Positions 34,685 through 43,690 of a stretch of 64,000 nt of DNA are shown piece after piece (position 1 is the first letter of the stretch; each line of letters starts with the position of its first letter). The notes beneath the pieces were generated by a model, which did no database searches, was not told where the DNA came from, and was given only the letters and a program-made list of their open reading frames with translations. This stretch comes from Brachyspira hampsonii (lineage in GTDB: Bacteria > Spirochaetota > Brachyspiria > Brachyspirales > Brachyspiraceae): contig NZ_MDCO01000012.1 in assembly GCF_001746205.1 (NCBI RefSeq), positions 496,001 through 560,000 on the forward strand, read 5' to 3'. The position numbers were made by a program, and so were the translations under genes.

Positions 34685-35989
34685 ATGTCACCAGAAGAAT
34701 TAAGAGCTTTAATAGAAAAACTAAAAAATGAAAATGCTTTAGATTTACAATCTATTGATGAACTTATGCAAAAAAGACAAGCATATTCTGCTATGAGTAT
34801 TGAAGAGAGAGAAAATAAAAAAGAAGATATATCAAAACTAGATAATGATATAGATACTTTAATGAAGAATATAGAAAATAGAAATAAGGAAATAGAGAGA
34901 AATGATAAACTTCTATCACTTCAAACTAAATCTTCTATGAATAAAAGAAATGTAGCTGATAATTTAGACAATTCATCTGCTGATGATAACGAAGCTGAAT
35001 TAAGAGCTAAGGTTGACAGATGGTTTAGATCAGGCAATGATAAAGAAATAAGAGAAACACTTCAGGCAGGCGTTGCCGAAGGCGGCGGATATACTATAGC
35101 ACCTCAGTATCTTGTAAAAGAAATTATAAAGGAATTAGATTCATCTGTAGAGATAAGAAAAAGAGCACGTATAATTCCTGCCATAAATGGATATGCTAGT
35201 ATAGGAATACCTACATTAGACAGTGATTTAAATGACTTTGAATGGACATCAGAAATAGGTGAAGTTCCAGAAGATAAAAATATGGCTTTTGGCAAAAGAG
35301 AGATGAAGGCTAATCAATTGACTAAAATTGTTTTAGTGAGTAAGCGATTGATACAGCAAAGTAATATAGATGCTCCAGAATTAGTTAAAGATAGAATAGC
35401 ATATAAATTAGGTGCTACATTAGAACATACCTATCTGTATGGAAATGGTAATGATAAGCCTCTTGGTATATTTGCTCAAACTTCAGATAATACAGCAGCC
35501 ATACCAACTGACAGAGATCTAGCTGTTGGAACAGCAAGTGCTGCTATAACTTATGACGGCTTAGTAGATGCTGTAAAAGGTTTAAAAAAAGGATATCAAC
35601 ATGGGGCAGTGTGGATGCTCAATAAAGAAGCAGTTGCTGCGTTGAGAAAACTAAAAGACAAACAAGATAGGCCATTATGGCAGGAAAGTTTAATAGTTGG
35701 ACAGCCTAGCCTCATTCTTGGAATACCTGTTGTGCAAAACGACTTTATAGAAGATAAGCTGGAAGCTACAAAATATTTCGGTGTGTTAGCAAATTTAAAT
35801 CATTATTGGATTATGGATAGTTTGTCTATGGAACTTCAAGTTTTATATGAGTTATATAGTAAAACAAATCAGGTAGGTTTCCAAGCAGGATATTGGGGAG
35901 ACGGTGCTCCTGTTCAAAAAGAAGCATTTGTAAGATTAGTAGCACATGATAAACCATTTGCAAAGGCAGCAAGTCAACCAGCTGGTTAA
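34685..35989 (+). CDS. Major capsid protein, HK97 fold
   Basis: 434 residues. The N-terminal ~105 residues are a charged coiled-coil delta (scaffold) domain (IEKLKNENALDLQS through IENRNKEIERNDKL), removed by the protease in this family. The mature shell protein begins around AVAEGGGYTIAPQYLVKEI. It has FEWTSEIGEVPEDKNMAFG, LTKIVLVSKRLIQQSNID, and the C-terminal VRLVAHDKPFAKA strand. The gene looks intact, with AAGGAG 8-9 bases before the ATG. Because the protease gene is damaged, scaffold removal may fail. Confidence 0.93.
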   Translation: MSPEELRALIEKLKNENALDLQSIDELMQKRQAYSAMSIEERENKKEDISKLDNDIDTLMKNIENRNKEIERNDKLLSLQTKSSMNKRNVADNLDNSSADDNEAELRAKVDRWFRSGNDKEIRETLQAGVAEGGGYTIAPQYLVKEIIKELDSSVEIRKRARIIPAINGYASIGIPTLDSDLNDFEWTSEIGEVPEDKNMAFGKREMKANQLTKIVLVSKRLIQQSNIDAPELVKDRIAYKLGATLEHTYLYGNGNDKPLGIFAQTSDNTAAIPTDRDLAVGTASAAITYDGLVDAVKGLKKGYQHGAVWMLNKEAVAALRKLKDKQDRPLWQESLIVGQPSLILGIPVVQNDFIEDKLEATKYFGVLANLNHYWIMDSLSMELQVLYELYSKTNQVGFQAGYWGDGAPVQKEAFVRLVAHDKPFAKAASQPAG

Positions 35990-36012
35990 TAATTAATTTT
36001 AGGGTATAAAAA

Positions 36013-36396
36013 ATGAGCAGTGATACTGAAGATATTAATAGTATAGACATTGATGTCGGAAAAGTAGTCGCCGAAGGCGTGCTTTCGCAAGAGGCAGGTG
36101 ATGATGACAAAGTAGTTACTTTGTCAGAGTTCAAAAAGTTTCTAAACTTAGAAGGCATTGACTATGATGATGATATACTGCATCTGACTTTAGACAGTGC
36201 AATCGGCTATTGTAATAAAGCTAATGAAACAGAATACAAAAGAGCCGATTGTCCTCCTGAAGTTAGGTATGCAATTCTTGGACTTGCTGCTCATTATTTT
36301 GAAAGCAAAACAGGAGAAGCCAGTCAAAGTGAGGAAGTTGCTTTGAAAGGTGTTCACAGATTGTTGGCTATTGCGAGGGAAAAGTTTACTTTATGA
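36013..36396 (+). CDS. Head-tail connector (gp6-like, DNA packaging)
   Basis: 127 residues. After a ~38-residue acidic N-terminus it has the Phage_connect_1 helical core: VTLSEFKKFLNLEGIDYDDD, DSAIGYCNKANET, then PPEVRYAILGLAAHYFE. Such proteins form the ring below the portal. The acidic N-terminus includes VVAEGVLSQEAG, coded by a GC-richer patch (CGCCGAAGGCG at 36069-36079) of the kind found in other inserts in this prophage. It overlaps the next gene by 4 bases. Confidence 0.8.
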   Translation: MSSDTEDINSIDIDVGKVVAEGVLSQEAGDDDKVVTLSEFKKFLNLEGIDYDDDILHLTLDSAIGYCNKANETEYKRADCPPEVRYAILGLAAHYFESKTGEASQSEEVALKGVHRLLAIAREKFTL

Positions 36397-36734
36397 AAGT
36401 TGGAAAATTAATTCATACTATAACTTTTTATAGAACGAAGTATATAGATAATGGAAACGGAACAGGAAGTAATGAATTAATAGAATTAAGAAAAGTAAAA
36501 TGCTCTATTGAAGATATAACATATAAAGATATACAGCAGGGTAAAAGAAAAGATTTAGAAAGAACTTTGAAAGTACATACTCATTATTTCAAAGAGTTTG
36601 ATACCAAAGGAATGATGGCCAAAATAAACCATGAAACTGATATCTATGAAGTTATTAATATGGAGAATGTTTCATATAAAAATATAGAATGCATATTTAC
36701 AATAAAGAAATTAGTAAATAATAAAAGCAAATAA
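36393..36734 (+). CDS. Phage head-tail adaptor (SPP1 gp16-like)
   Basis: 113 residues. The start MKVGKLIHTITFYRTKYIDN, with a later KVHTHYFKEFDTKGMMAKIN and YEVINMENV, fits the head closure/head-tail joining family (beta-barrel). It would seal the connector after packaging. Overlap with the upstream gene (ATGA) and a one-base gap to the downstream gene indicate tight co-translation. Assigned from motif pattern and gene order. Confidence 0.75.
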   Translation: MKVGKLIHTITFYRTKYIDNGNGTGSNELIELRKVKCSIEDITYKDIQQGKRKDLERTLKVHTHYFKEFDTKGMMAKINHETDIYEVINMENVSYKNIECIFTIKKLVNNKSK

Positions 36735-36735
36735 T

Positions 36736-37206
36736 ATGTCAGGTGTAAGCAGAAAAACTTCTATAAGTATAAAAGGACTTGATGAGTTTAGGAAAACTTT
36801 AGAAGAACTAGGAGGCGATTTTAAAAAAGCTATAAAAGCAGGAGCTAGAAAAGCAGGAAATGAAATAGCAAAAGAAGCTAATGCAGAGGCGAAAAGCAGA
36901 GGCTGGAGTGAAGATAAATATTATGATGTAAAAGAAAAAAAATCATCAAAAGGAAGTGATACTTCGGTAGCAATAAAAGTAGGTACATTAGAAGTTAGGG
37001 GCGGAGGAGTTCCTCAAAAAAATAAAATAAAATGGTATAAAGAGAAAGGAGACAGATATTATGTTCGGTTTCCAGAATACGGTACTATTTATCAGCCTCC
37101 TCAGCCTCTTTTAATTCCAATTTTTGAAAATAAAAAACCTTTTATAGAAGAATATATAAAACAGAAATTACAACAAGCAATAGATAAGGCAAACAAAAAG
37201 AAATGA
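36736..37206 (+). CDS. Phage tail completion protein (HK97 gp10 family)
   Basis: 156 residues. It starts with SIKGLDEFRKTLEELGGDFKK and AIKAGARKAGNEIAKEANA, the helical N-terminus of gp10-like proteins, and ends with the conserved YYVRFPEYGTIYQPPQPLL motif. Family members terminate or cap the tail tube. It overlaps the following gene by 4 bases. Order and motifs make this a confident call. Confidence 0.88.
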   Translation: MSGVSRKTSISIKGLDEFRKTLEELGGDFKKAIKAGARKAGNEIAKEANAEAKSRGWSEDKYYDVKEKKSSKGSDTSVAIKVGTLEVRGGGVPQKNKIKWYKEKGDRYYVRFPEYGTIYQPPQPLLIPIFENKKPFIEEYIKQKLQQAIDKANKKK

Positions 37207-37571
37207 TTGAGAATGCTATATACACAATACTTAAAGAATTAACAAAAGATAAAGCGGACGGAGTTTATTTAGATTTTGTTAATGATTCAGAAATAGACAA
37301 AGATAAAACATATATAGTTTATTCTTTAACAAGCAGCACACCGCATTATAATTTTGAATATGGAAATAGCATTTATCAGATAGCTGTATATTCTAATAAT
37401 TTAAGCAAAGCATTAAATATACAAAGAGAAATAGGAAAGTATTTTAGCAATTTAAAAACTATTATTGAAGATACAGAAATATGCGGATGTGATGTTTCAA
37501 ATGAAACACATAACTATACTGAAGGTTTTTATCAAGCTGTAAGCATAGTAAATATATTATATAAATATTAA
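37203..37571 (+). CDS. Minor tail component (DUF3168-like tail terminator)
   Basis: 122 residues. Position between the gp10-like gene and the tail tube gene, and the pattern TYIVYSLTSSTPHYNFEYGN, then YQIAVYSNNLSKALNIQREI, fit DUF3168/gp17-type tail terminator proteins. A weak match in sequence, supported mainly by gene order. Start overlaps the upstream stop by 4 bases. Confidence 0.65.
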   Translation: MIENAIYTILKELTKDKADGVYLDFVNDSEIDKDKTYIVYSLTSSTPHYNFEYGNSIYQIAVYSNNLSKALNIQREIGKYFSNLKTIIEDTEICGCDVSNETHNYTEGFYQAVSIVNILYKY

Positions 37572-37585
37572 TGTAAGGAGACTTT

Positions 37586-38719
37586 ATGAGTCAAACAAGT
37601 GTGCAAGAAAAAAAGACAATAAGATACGGAAGTGCTAAAGTTTTGATAGGAGATAGATTTGATAAACTTATAAATATAGGAGCAGCACGCAGTGTTGCTG
37701 TAAAAGAAACTATAACTACATCAGATATAGAAAGCGACAATGCAGGAACTATAGCTACTTTAGTGACAGAACATAAAATGGAATTAACTCTTGACAGTTT
37801 AGAAATTAATTTCAAAAACTATGCTGAGGCAAGAGGCGGTATAGATAATATAGACAGCTATGATGGTAAAACAGAAGTTACAAAACAGTATATAGTAGAA
37901 TCAGATACATATAAAAGAGGTGAAGAAATAAAAGTTCCATTTAGAAATGCAGACGGAAGCGAAGTAACAATAACTAAAGTAGAAAAGAAAAACTCTATGG
38001 GAAATATTCTCATAGAAGAATCAAGCTACGAAAAAATAGGAACTAGCGGAATAAAAATTACAGATAGTAAAATATCTCCTAGCACAGATACCTTAATTAT
38101 TACATATACTAGAACTATGCCTAAAATGGTTCGCATGGCAACAGGAGGAAAAAGTTCTACAATAAGACCTAAATGCATACTGATAGTTAATACTAATGCT
38201 GAGGGTAAAGAATTAAGAATATATTTACCACAGGCTTCAATAGCAGGCGGCTTAGAGTTTAGTTTCCCTTCAGATAAAGCACAGGATGTGTTAGTAGGAA
38301 AATTGAGTTTTTCAGCAACTTTAGCAGGTAATCAGCAAAGCGGAGAGCAGCTTGCATGGTATGAAGATGAACAATCTGCAGGTAAAGATGAAGAGGAAAT
38401 AAAAGATACAGAAGAGGAAACATCAGATACCGAAAGTGAACCTAATGTTCCATTAACTTTAGAAAGCGATAAACCAAATGTAGATATAAGAGCAGATGGA
38501 AATGATACTGTAGTATTAACATCAAATGCAGATGAGATAACACATACAGTAGAGCCTCCAGACCAACAGTTTTTTGATGTGAGCTATGAAGCTGAAACTA
38601 AAACTTTCACTATCACAGGAAAGGCAGAAGGTACAGCTACATTAAAAATCACAGCTAAAAAATCAGGCAGTGAAGATATTATTAAAGATATATCTATTAA
38701 TATACAAGCAGCTAATTAA
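37586..38719 (+). CDS. Major tail (tube) protein with C-terminal Ig-like domain
   Basis: 377 residues, AAGGAG 9 bases before the ATG. The N-terminal ~260 residues are the tail-tube region (KVLIGDRFDKLINIGAARSV, KMELTLDSLEINF, FSFPSDKAQDVLVGKLSFSA). A linker rich in Glu, Asp and Thr (residues ~267-290) leads to a ~90-residue Big_2-like immunoglobulin domain (ADEITHTVEPPD, FTITGKAEGTATLKITAKK). Ig domains on tail-tube proteins decorate the tail and may bind host surface polysaccharides. The gene is intact. Confidence 0.82.
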   Translation: MSQTSVQEKKTIRYGSAKVLIGDRFDKLINIGAARSVAVKETITTSDIESDNAGTIATLVTEHKMELTLDSLEINFKNYAEARGGIDNIDSYDGKTEVTKQYIVESDTYKRGEEIKVPFRNADGSEVTITKVEKKNSMGNILIEESSYEKIGTSGIKITDSKISPSTDTLIITYTRTMPKMVRMATGGKSSTIRPKCILIVNTNAEGKELRIYLPQASIAGGLEFSFPSDKAQDVLVGKLSFSATLAGNQQSGEQLAWYEDEQSAGKDEEEIKDTEEETSDTESEPNVPLTLESDKPNVDIRADGNDTVVLTSNADEITHTVEPPDQQFFDVSYEAETKTFTITGKAEGTATLKITAKKSGSEDIIKDISINIQAAN

Positions 38720-38736
38720 AATATTGGAGTTAATCT

Positions 38737-39099
38737 ATGGACATAGTAATTACAGATTTAGAAGAGTTTAGCAAAAAGAGAGCTGTTTACGCAAAGCTTG
38801 GAGATTATAAAATAGATGTTAATGATATACCTCTTAAATTAGCCCTTAAAGTAAATAATTATTTTAAGGGCTTGAAAAATGGTGAAGATATTGATCCTGA
38901 AATATTGATTGATGAAATAGTCATTCCTCTCATACAAAAACAAAATGCGAATGTAGATAAAGAAAAAATATCAGAAGATTTTAATTATGATCAATTATTA
39001 AAATTGATGAATATGGTATTTGAGTCTTATCTTCATGCAGGTGCTGATTCAAAAGAAACAAAAGAGGCTGATACAAAAAATAAAAAAAAAGAAAACTAA
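38737..39099 (+). CDS. Tail assembly chaperone, short (G-like) form
   Basis: 120 residues, after the tail tube gene and before the tape measure, the conserved position of lambda gpG-like proteins. Helical, with a very lysine-rich C-terminus (KETKEADTKNKKKEN). The stop is preceded by nine A's and a G, which allow a -1 slip into the frame ending at 39374. The short form and the fused form would chaperone the tape measure during tail assembly. Confidence 0.75.
   Translation: MDIVITDLEEFSKKRAVYAKLGDYKIDVNDIPLKLALKVNNYFKGLKNGEDIDPEILIDEIVIPLIQKQNANVDKEKISEDFNYDQLLKLMNMVFESYLHAGADSKETKEADTKNKKKEN
39082..39091 (+). other. Predicted -1 programmed frameshift site
   Basis: Nine A's then G at the end of the first chaperone frame. 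The zero-frame codons are AAA AAA AAA GAA AAC TAA. Slipping back by one at A AAA AAA gives AGA AAA CTA ATA and runs open into the frame ending at 39374. The site, spacing and gene position match the conserved gpG/gpGT arrangement of long-tailed phages. Confidence 0.7.
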
Positions 39100-39374
39100 T
39101 AAAAATAGAATTAATAAAGTTATTGGCACATTTAGCTAATAGCTATGGGTGGACAGAAGACTGTATGATGGAGATGAGTTTGCAAAGACTTCTGCTTTAT
39201 TATACAGCTTCTTTAAATTTGCCTTATATAATTGAAGTTCAGGCACCGCAGGCGGACAGTCGTCAAGAAACAAAAGCAGATAATAATGCAACTGAAATAA
39301 AGCAGGGAAATAAAACTATAAGAAGAGAAAAGCAAGGGCTTTGGGAAATAGAAACAATAATAACGGATAATTAA
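39090..39374 (+). CDS. Tail assembly chaperone, frameshift (T-like) extension
   Basis: About 94 residues in the -1 frame, expressed as an extension of the previous gene for a fused protein of roughly 212 residues. It has no good start codon or ribosome-binding site of its own; the first possible start is TTG at 39123. It contains HLANSYGWTEDCMMEMSLQR, a pattern seen in gpT-like proteins (short helix with W-x-x-D), and ends KQGLWEIETIITDN. The stretch APQADSRQE is encoded by a GC-rich insert-like word (GCAGGCGGACAGTCGTC) shared with other sites in this prophage. Confidence 0.7.
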   Translation, partial: RKLIKIELIKLLAHLANSYGWTEDCMMEMSLQRLLLYYTASLNLPYIIEVQAPQADSRQETKADNNATEIKQGNKTIRREKQGLWEIETIITDN

Positions 39375-39378
39375 AAAA

Positions 39379-42360
39379 ATGAGCAGCTTAAATGTTAGTA
39401 TATATGCAGATGCTTCCCAAGCTATTGAGGCATTTGGAAAACTTAAAGATAAAACAACCGACTTAGAAAAAGGCTTTGATAAAATAGGAAAATCTTTTGA
39501 CAAGTTCGGTTCTTTAGCTACTAAAAGTTTAACTGTTCCAATAGCGGCAGGGACAACAGCTTTTGCATTAGCTACTAAAAAAGCTACTGATTTTGATAAT
39601 GGAATGCGTGAGGTTCTTACTCTTCTTCCAAAATTAAGCAATGAAGGTTTTGAAAAATTAAAAAATGAAACTTTAGAGTTTAGTAAAGAAATAGGCAAAC
39701 TTCCAGAAGAAACAACTAAAGCTCTTTATCAAGCACTTTCTGCAGGAGTTCCACGTGAAAATGTATTTGAGTTCTTAAAAACTGCAGGCGAAGCTGCTAT
39801 CGCAGGTGTTGCTGAATTAGAAACTTCAGTTGATGGACTTACTTCTGTTACTAATGCTTATGGAACAGAGGTTTTAAGTGTAAATAAGGCTTCAGATATA
39901 ATGTTTCAAACACTGAAGCTAGGAAAAACAGACTTTACTCAGTTATCTCAATATTTATTTAATGTTATTCCTACCGCTTCAGCTTTAGGAGTGAAGTTTG
40001 AAGATATAGGAGCTGCTATTGCTGTAATGACTGCACAGGGTACTCCTACCTCTGTTGCAACAACACAGATTCGTCAGGCTTTAGTAGAACTTAATAAAGA
40101 AGGAAGTATTACAGATATAGCATTTAGAGAAATAGCAGGAAAAAGCTTTAAAGAGTTTATAGAGCAAGGAGGAACTTTACAGGAAGCTCTTCAAATGCTT
40201 GCTGAAAAAGCTGATAAAAGCGGAAAAGATATTTCTAGTATGTTCAGCAGTGTTGAGGCAGCAAATGCTGGTTTAGCTTTATCTGGAAAGAATGCAGATA
40301 AGTTTAAAGATGCTTTAGATCAAATGAATAACTCAGCAGGAGCTACATCTGAGGCATTCAAAAAAATAGATGACGGTCTAGCAAGACAGTTTGAAAAAAT
40401 GAAAGCAGAGCTTAGTGCTTTAGTAGTGGAACTTGGAAATAGTTTACTTCCTGTTGTTAATGAAGATTTACTTCCTGTTATGCAAGATAAAATAGTACCT
40501 ATAGCTGAAAAAATGATTCTTACTATTATATCTTTAATAAAAACATTCAGCGACTTGCCAGCACCTTTGCAGGCTGTAAGTGTAGGATTTGTTTCTTTAG
40601 CAGCGGGCTTCGGTCCAGCTTTAAAAGGGATAGTAGGACTTGGAAAAGGAATAACAGAAGCTAAGAAAACTATATCAGATTTTAAAAATGCAGCATCTGT
40701 ATTAAAAACATCAGCAAGTTCTATTCAAGGATTAAGTACGGCTTGGAAAGCATTAAATACAGTAATGATTGCAAGTCCTGTTGGTATTATAACAACTCTA
40801 ACTGTAGGACTTGGTGCTTTAGCAGTAAAAGCATATAAATTAAATCAGGAATATAAAGCATTAATAGAGAGTTCAAACCAATTAGCTAACAGCACAAAAG
40901 AATTAAATGATAATTCTTTTAAAGATGTAGGTTTATTTGAAGAGTATCAAAAACTAGCTAGTGCCAAAGAGTTAGATGCAGCAGCTACTGAAAGATTAAG
41001 TCAAGTAACTGATAAACTTACTAGGCTATATCCTAATTTAAAAACTGTAGTTTTAGATGGAATTACATATATAGATTCTGCTACTATGAAGTTAGAAGAC
41101 TATAGAACGGCAGAAGAAAGTACACAAATACAAACTATAGAAACAAAAATAAAAGAATTAGAAGAAAAGCGAAAGATATATAATGCTGCTGTTGAAAACT
41201 TAAGAAGTTCTTTATATGCAGCTGGCATGGGAGAAAGCCAAGCCAATGATGAGATATTAAAGAGTTCTGATTATGAAAAATTATCAGAAGTAGAAAAAAC
41301 ATTAAAAACATTAGAAAAACAAAGAAATGACTTAAATCAAAGCATGCATTTAAGACAGTCTCTAACTAGAGATGGAATAGATTTAGAGACTAAGGAAAAA
41401 GAAGCTAATGAAAATAGCATTAATGCAATAAAAGGCAAATCTAAAGCTGTAAAAGATAAAACAAAAACTTATGAAGATTATTTAGCTTTACTAAAAAAAG
41501 CAGAGGAAGAGGAAAAAAGAAGAGTCAGCAATCTTCGTAATATGGGAGCTGAAATCAGTGATGCTGAAGCTCTTGAAGCTAAAAAAGACAAAGTAGGTGC
41601 TATACTTACCGAAATGAGTACGGTACTAAACTTAAATGCTAATCAAATAAAATATTTAAGTGATAATTATGGCTACGCATTAGGACGACTGTCCGCCTTC
41701 GGCGAAGGAATAACAACTGATAGATTTTCTGAATTAGTAAAAGAAATAGAAAACAGTATATCCGCTTATGAAAGAGGTGTTGCGGTTGCTGAGGAGTTCG
41801 GAGATAAAGTAAGTGAAGCCGAACAGCAAGGACAGAAAAGCGAAATAGTAAGAAGCGGAATAGAAAGCATAACTAATGAATTAGAACTTACAACTGAACA
41901 GGTAGAAATATTAAAAGAGAAGTTCGGCGAACTTTGGAAAACACCTACTCAAAGTTTTTCAGATTATTTTAGTGCGAATTGGCTTCAAATGCTTAATGAC
42001 ACTATAGGATATACAAATGATTTTTATTCTGCTATACAGGAAATGCAAATACAGGCTATAGAGTTTGAAATAGAAAAAAATGAGGAAAGAAAAGAGGCAG
42101 CATTAGAAGCGATAGAAGAAGAAAAAAATGCAAGGCTTGAAGCTATAGGAATAATGGAGAACTCACAAAAGCAGAGTTTATTAAAAGAAATAAAGCAATT
42201 ACAAAATAGGCAAAAAGTTGCTCTAGGACTTTATGAACAGGAGAGAATAAAAGCTGAGCTTGAAGAGAAACAAAAAGAACTAGCTAAAATACAAATAGAA
42301 GAAGAAGCCAAAGCTAAGCAGATGGAAGTAGAGAAAAACTATAATAAAATGAGAAGATGA
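39379..42360 (+). CDS. Phage tail tape measure protein, main part
   Basis: 993 residues. The N-terminal TP901-type region has DASQAIEAFGKLKDKTTDLE, FDNGMREVLTLLPKL, LPEETTKALYQALSAGVP, and VTNAYGTEVLSVNKASD. Hydrophobic segments follow near residues 385-420 and 460-490. The last ~120 residues are a long coiled coil (IEFEIEKNEERKEAALEAIE through ELAKIQIEEEAKAKQ). It sets tail length and may reach the cell during DNA entry. The region with RLSAFGEG (41686-41710) is encoded by a GC-rich insert-like element. The C-terminal part normally found on such proteins is in the next frame (42357-42872). Confidence 0.9.
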   Translation: MSSLNVSIYADASQAIEAFGKLKDKTTDLEKGFDKIGKSFDKFGSLATKSLTVPIAAGTTAFALATKKATDFDNGMREVLTLLPKLSNEGFEKLKNETLEFSKEIGKLPEETTKALYQALSAGVPRENVFEFLKTAGEAAIAGVAELETSVDGLTSVTNAYGTEVLSVNKASDIMFQTLKLGKTDFTQLSQYLFNVIPTASALGVKFEDIGAAIAVMTAQGTPTSVATTQIRQALVELNKEGSITDIAFREIAGKSFKEFIEQGGTLQEALQMLAEKADKSGKDISSMFSSVEAANAGLALSGKNADKFKDALDQMNNSAGATSEAFKKIDDGLARQFEKMKAELSALVVELGNSLLPVVNEDLLPVMQDKIVPIAEKMILTIISLIKTFSDLPAPLQAVSVGFVSLAAGFGPALKGIVGLGKGITEAKKTISDFKNAASVLKTSASSIQGLSTAWKALNTVMIASPVGIITTLTVGLGALAVKAYKLNQEYKALIESSNQLANSTKELNDNSFKDVGLFEEYQKLASAKELDAAATERLSQVTDKLTRLYPNLKTVVLDGITYIDSATMKLEDYRTAEESTQIQTIETKIKELEEKRKIYNAAVENLRSSLYAAGMGESQANDEILKSSDYEKLSEVEKTLKTLEKQRNDLNQSMHLRQSLTRDGIDLETKEKEANENSINAIKGKSKAVKDKTKTYEDYLALLKKAEEEEKRRVSNLRNMGAEISDAEALEAKKDKVGAILTEMSTVLNLNANQIKYLSDNYGYALGRLSAFGEGITTDRFSELVKEIENSISAYERGVAVAEEFGDKVSEAEQQGQKSEIVRSGIESITNELELTTEQVEILKEKFGELWKTPTQSFSDYFSANWLQMLNDTIGYTNDFYSAIQEMQIQAIEFEIEKNEERKEAALEAIEEEKNARLEAIGIMENSQKQSLLKEIKQLQNRQKVALGLYEQERIKAELEEKQKELAKIQIEEEAKAKQMEVEKNYNKMRR

Positions 42361-42872
42361 AGCTAGAATATAATTCGCAAATGGAAAGCTGGAAAATGTC
42401 TTTAGTTCAGGCGTCAGCTTCTATGGCACAGGCAGCCATAAGTGCTTTAGCCTCATCAATGGCAGTTCCTTTCCCTGCCAATATAGCAGCTTATGCTACT
42501 TTACTTGGAATTATAGCAGCAGGCTCTGTTAACTTGGTAAAATTATCCCAAGCTAAACCGAGTGAACCTAAATACTTGGCAAAAGGCGGACTTGTAGAGA
42601 GAAGAAACGGAGGAATTAATGCTGTAATCGGAGAGGGTGCAAACGATGAAGCGGTTATACCTCTTGAAGATAGAATACTATCAAAAATAGGAAGTCAGAT
42701 TTTTGAAGCTGCCAAAGGTGAAGATGGCAGTTATTATGCAAATACAAATACAGCGGAAACTGTATTTAATCAGCCTGTTTATTTAATGCTTGACGGCAAG
42801 ATAGTTGCAAGCACCATGCTTAATTTAAGCAAAAGAGGAGTAAAAGTTGTAAGCCAGAGAGGTATATTATGA
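42357..42872 (+). CDS. Tape-measure C-terminal part in a separate frame
   Basis: 171 residues. MSLVQASASMAQAAISALAS and PFPANIAAYATLLGIIAAGS are hydrophobic, then AKGGLVERRNGGINAVIGEG and DEAVIPLEDRIL, a motif typical of the C-termini of tape measure proteins. The ATG overlaps the upstream stop (ATGA). Either the phage has a split tape measure with coupled translation, or one base was lost near 42357 and a single gene was broken. In the -1 frame, stops lie just before the ATG, so a programmed slip is unlikely. Confidence 0.65.
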   Translation: MKLEYNSQMESWKMSLVQASASMAQAAISALASSMAVPFPANIAAYATLLGIIAAGSVNLVKLSQAKPSEPKYLAKGGLVERRNGGINAVIGEGANDEAVIPLEDRILSKIGSQIFEAAKGEDGSYYANTNTAETVFNQPVYLMLDGKIVASTMLNLSKRGVKVVSQRGIL

Positions 42873-43690
42873 GATTATTATGTAATAACATATTTAATCT
42901 ATTTCCGTATACTGTATCTGGAGGCGAAGATGATTTTTTTCCTATAGAAAATATATTTAATTATCAAACTCTAGAAGTTGGAAGATTTAAAAGTGAAGAA
43001 GAGGCAAGTTTATTTTTAGATGGAAAAGGTACTATAAACTGTTTTGCTATTTTTAATACAAATATAAAAAATATAAGTATAGAAATAGAAGATATATATG
43101 GTAATTTTATCTATTATGATGTTTATATAAAAAATAATTATGGAGTTTATAATATAGCTCATGTTGAGTTTACAAGAATAAAAATAACTTTTAATAAGAA
43201 AGCAGACGGCAATATGATTGAATGCGGTTATTTTATTATTGGAGAGGCAGTAGATTTTCCTCCTCATGATAAAACCAAAACGCATACTGTTAATTATACC
43301 CATGAACAGTATTTTTCTCAAAGCGGTCATTATTTTTGCAGGAGGCTTCCTGTTAAAAGTTATGATACTTGGAAAGTATCTTTTCCATATTTAACAAATG
43401 CTGATAGAGATAAAATAATTAATTTTTTTAATGAGAATAATTTTGAACCTTTTGTACTTCAAGTATGGATTGAAGAAACTATAATGCCAAACACTAAAAA
43501 TGAAATTGGTGTATATAATCTTAGCAAATATGGAAATGCAGTATATGGAAGCAAAGCAAAAATTAATTATCCTAAATACTATATGAAGTCTGGGCTTTAT
43601 GTATGTACTAATGAAGAGATAACTTTTAAGAAAGGAAAGAATGATTTATATCAGTATTCTACAGAGCTTACGTTTAGGGAGATAAAATAA
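42869..43690 (+). CDS. Tail-tip region protein (Dit-like position)
   Basis: 273 residues, family not recognised. Starts LLCNNIFNLFPYTVSGGED and IENIFNYQTLEVGRFKSEEE, then a beta-rich middle and a C-terminal YCTNEE-like region ending YQYSTELTFREIK. Phage proteins ending in a YSTxLTFxE strand at this position often form the distal tail ring. It overlaps its neighbours on both sides (ATGA with the tape-measure part; one base with the next gene). Confidence 0.6.
   Translation: MRLLCNNIFNLFPYTVSGGEDDFFPIENIFNYQTLEVGRFKSEEEASLFLDGKGTINCFAIFNTNIKNISIEIEDIYGNFIYYDVYIKNNYGVYNIAHVEFTRIKITFNKKADGNMIECGYFIIGEAVDFPPHDKTKTHTVNYTHEQYFSQSGHYFCRRLPVKSYDTWKVSFPYLTNADRDKIINFFNENNFEPFVLQVWIEETIMPNTKNEIGVYNLSKYGNAVYGSKAKINYPKYYMKSGLYVCTNEEITFKKGKNDLYQYSTELTFREIK

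Noticed and set aside
39213-39698. Minus-strand 161-residue ORF over the tape measure start
   Set aside because: Antisense to two supported tail genes; no ribosome-binding site.
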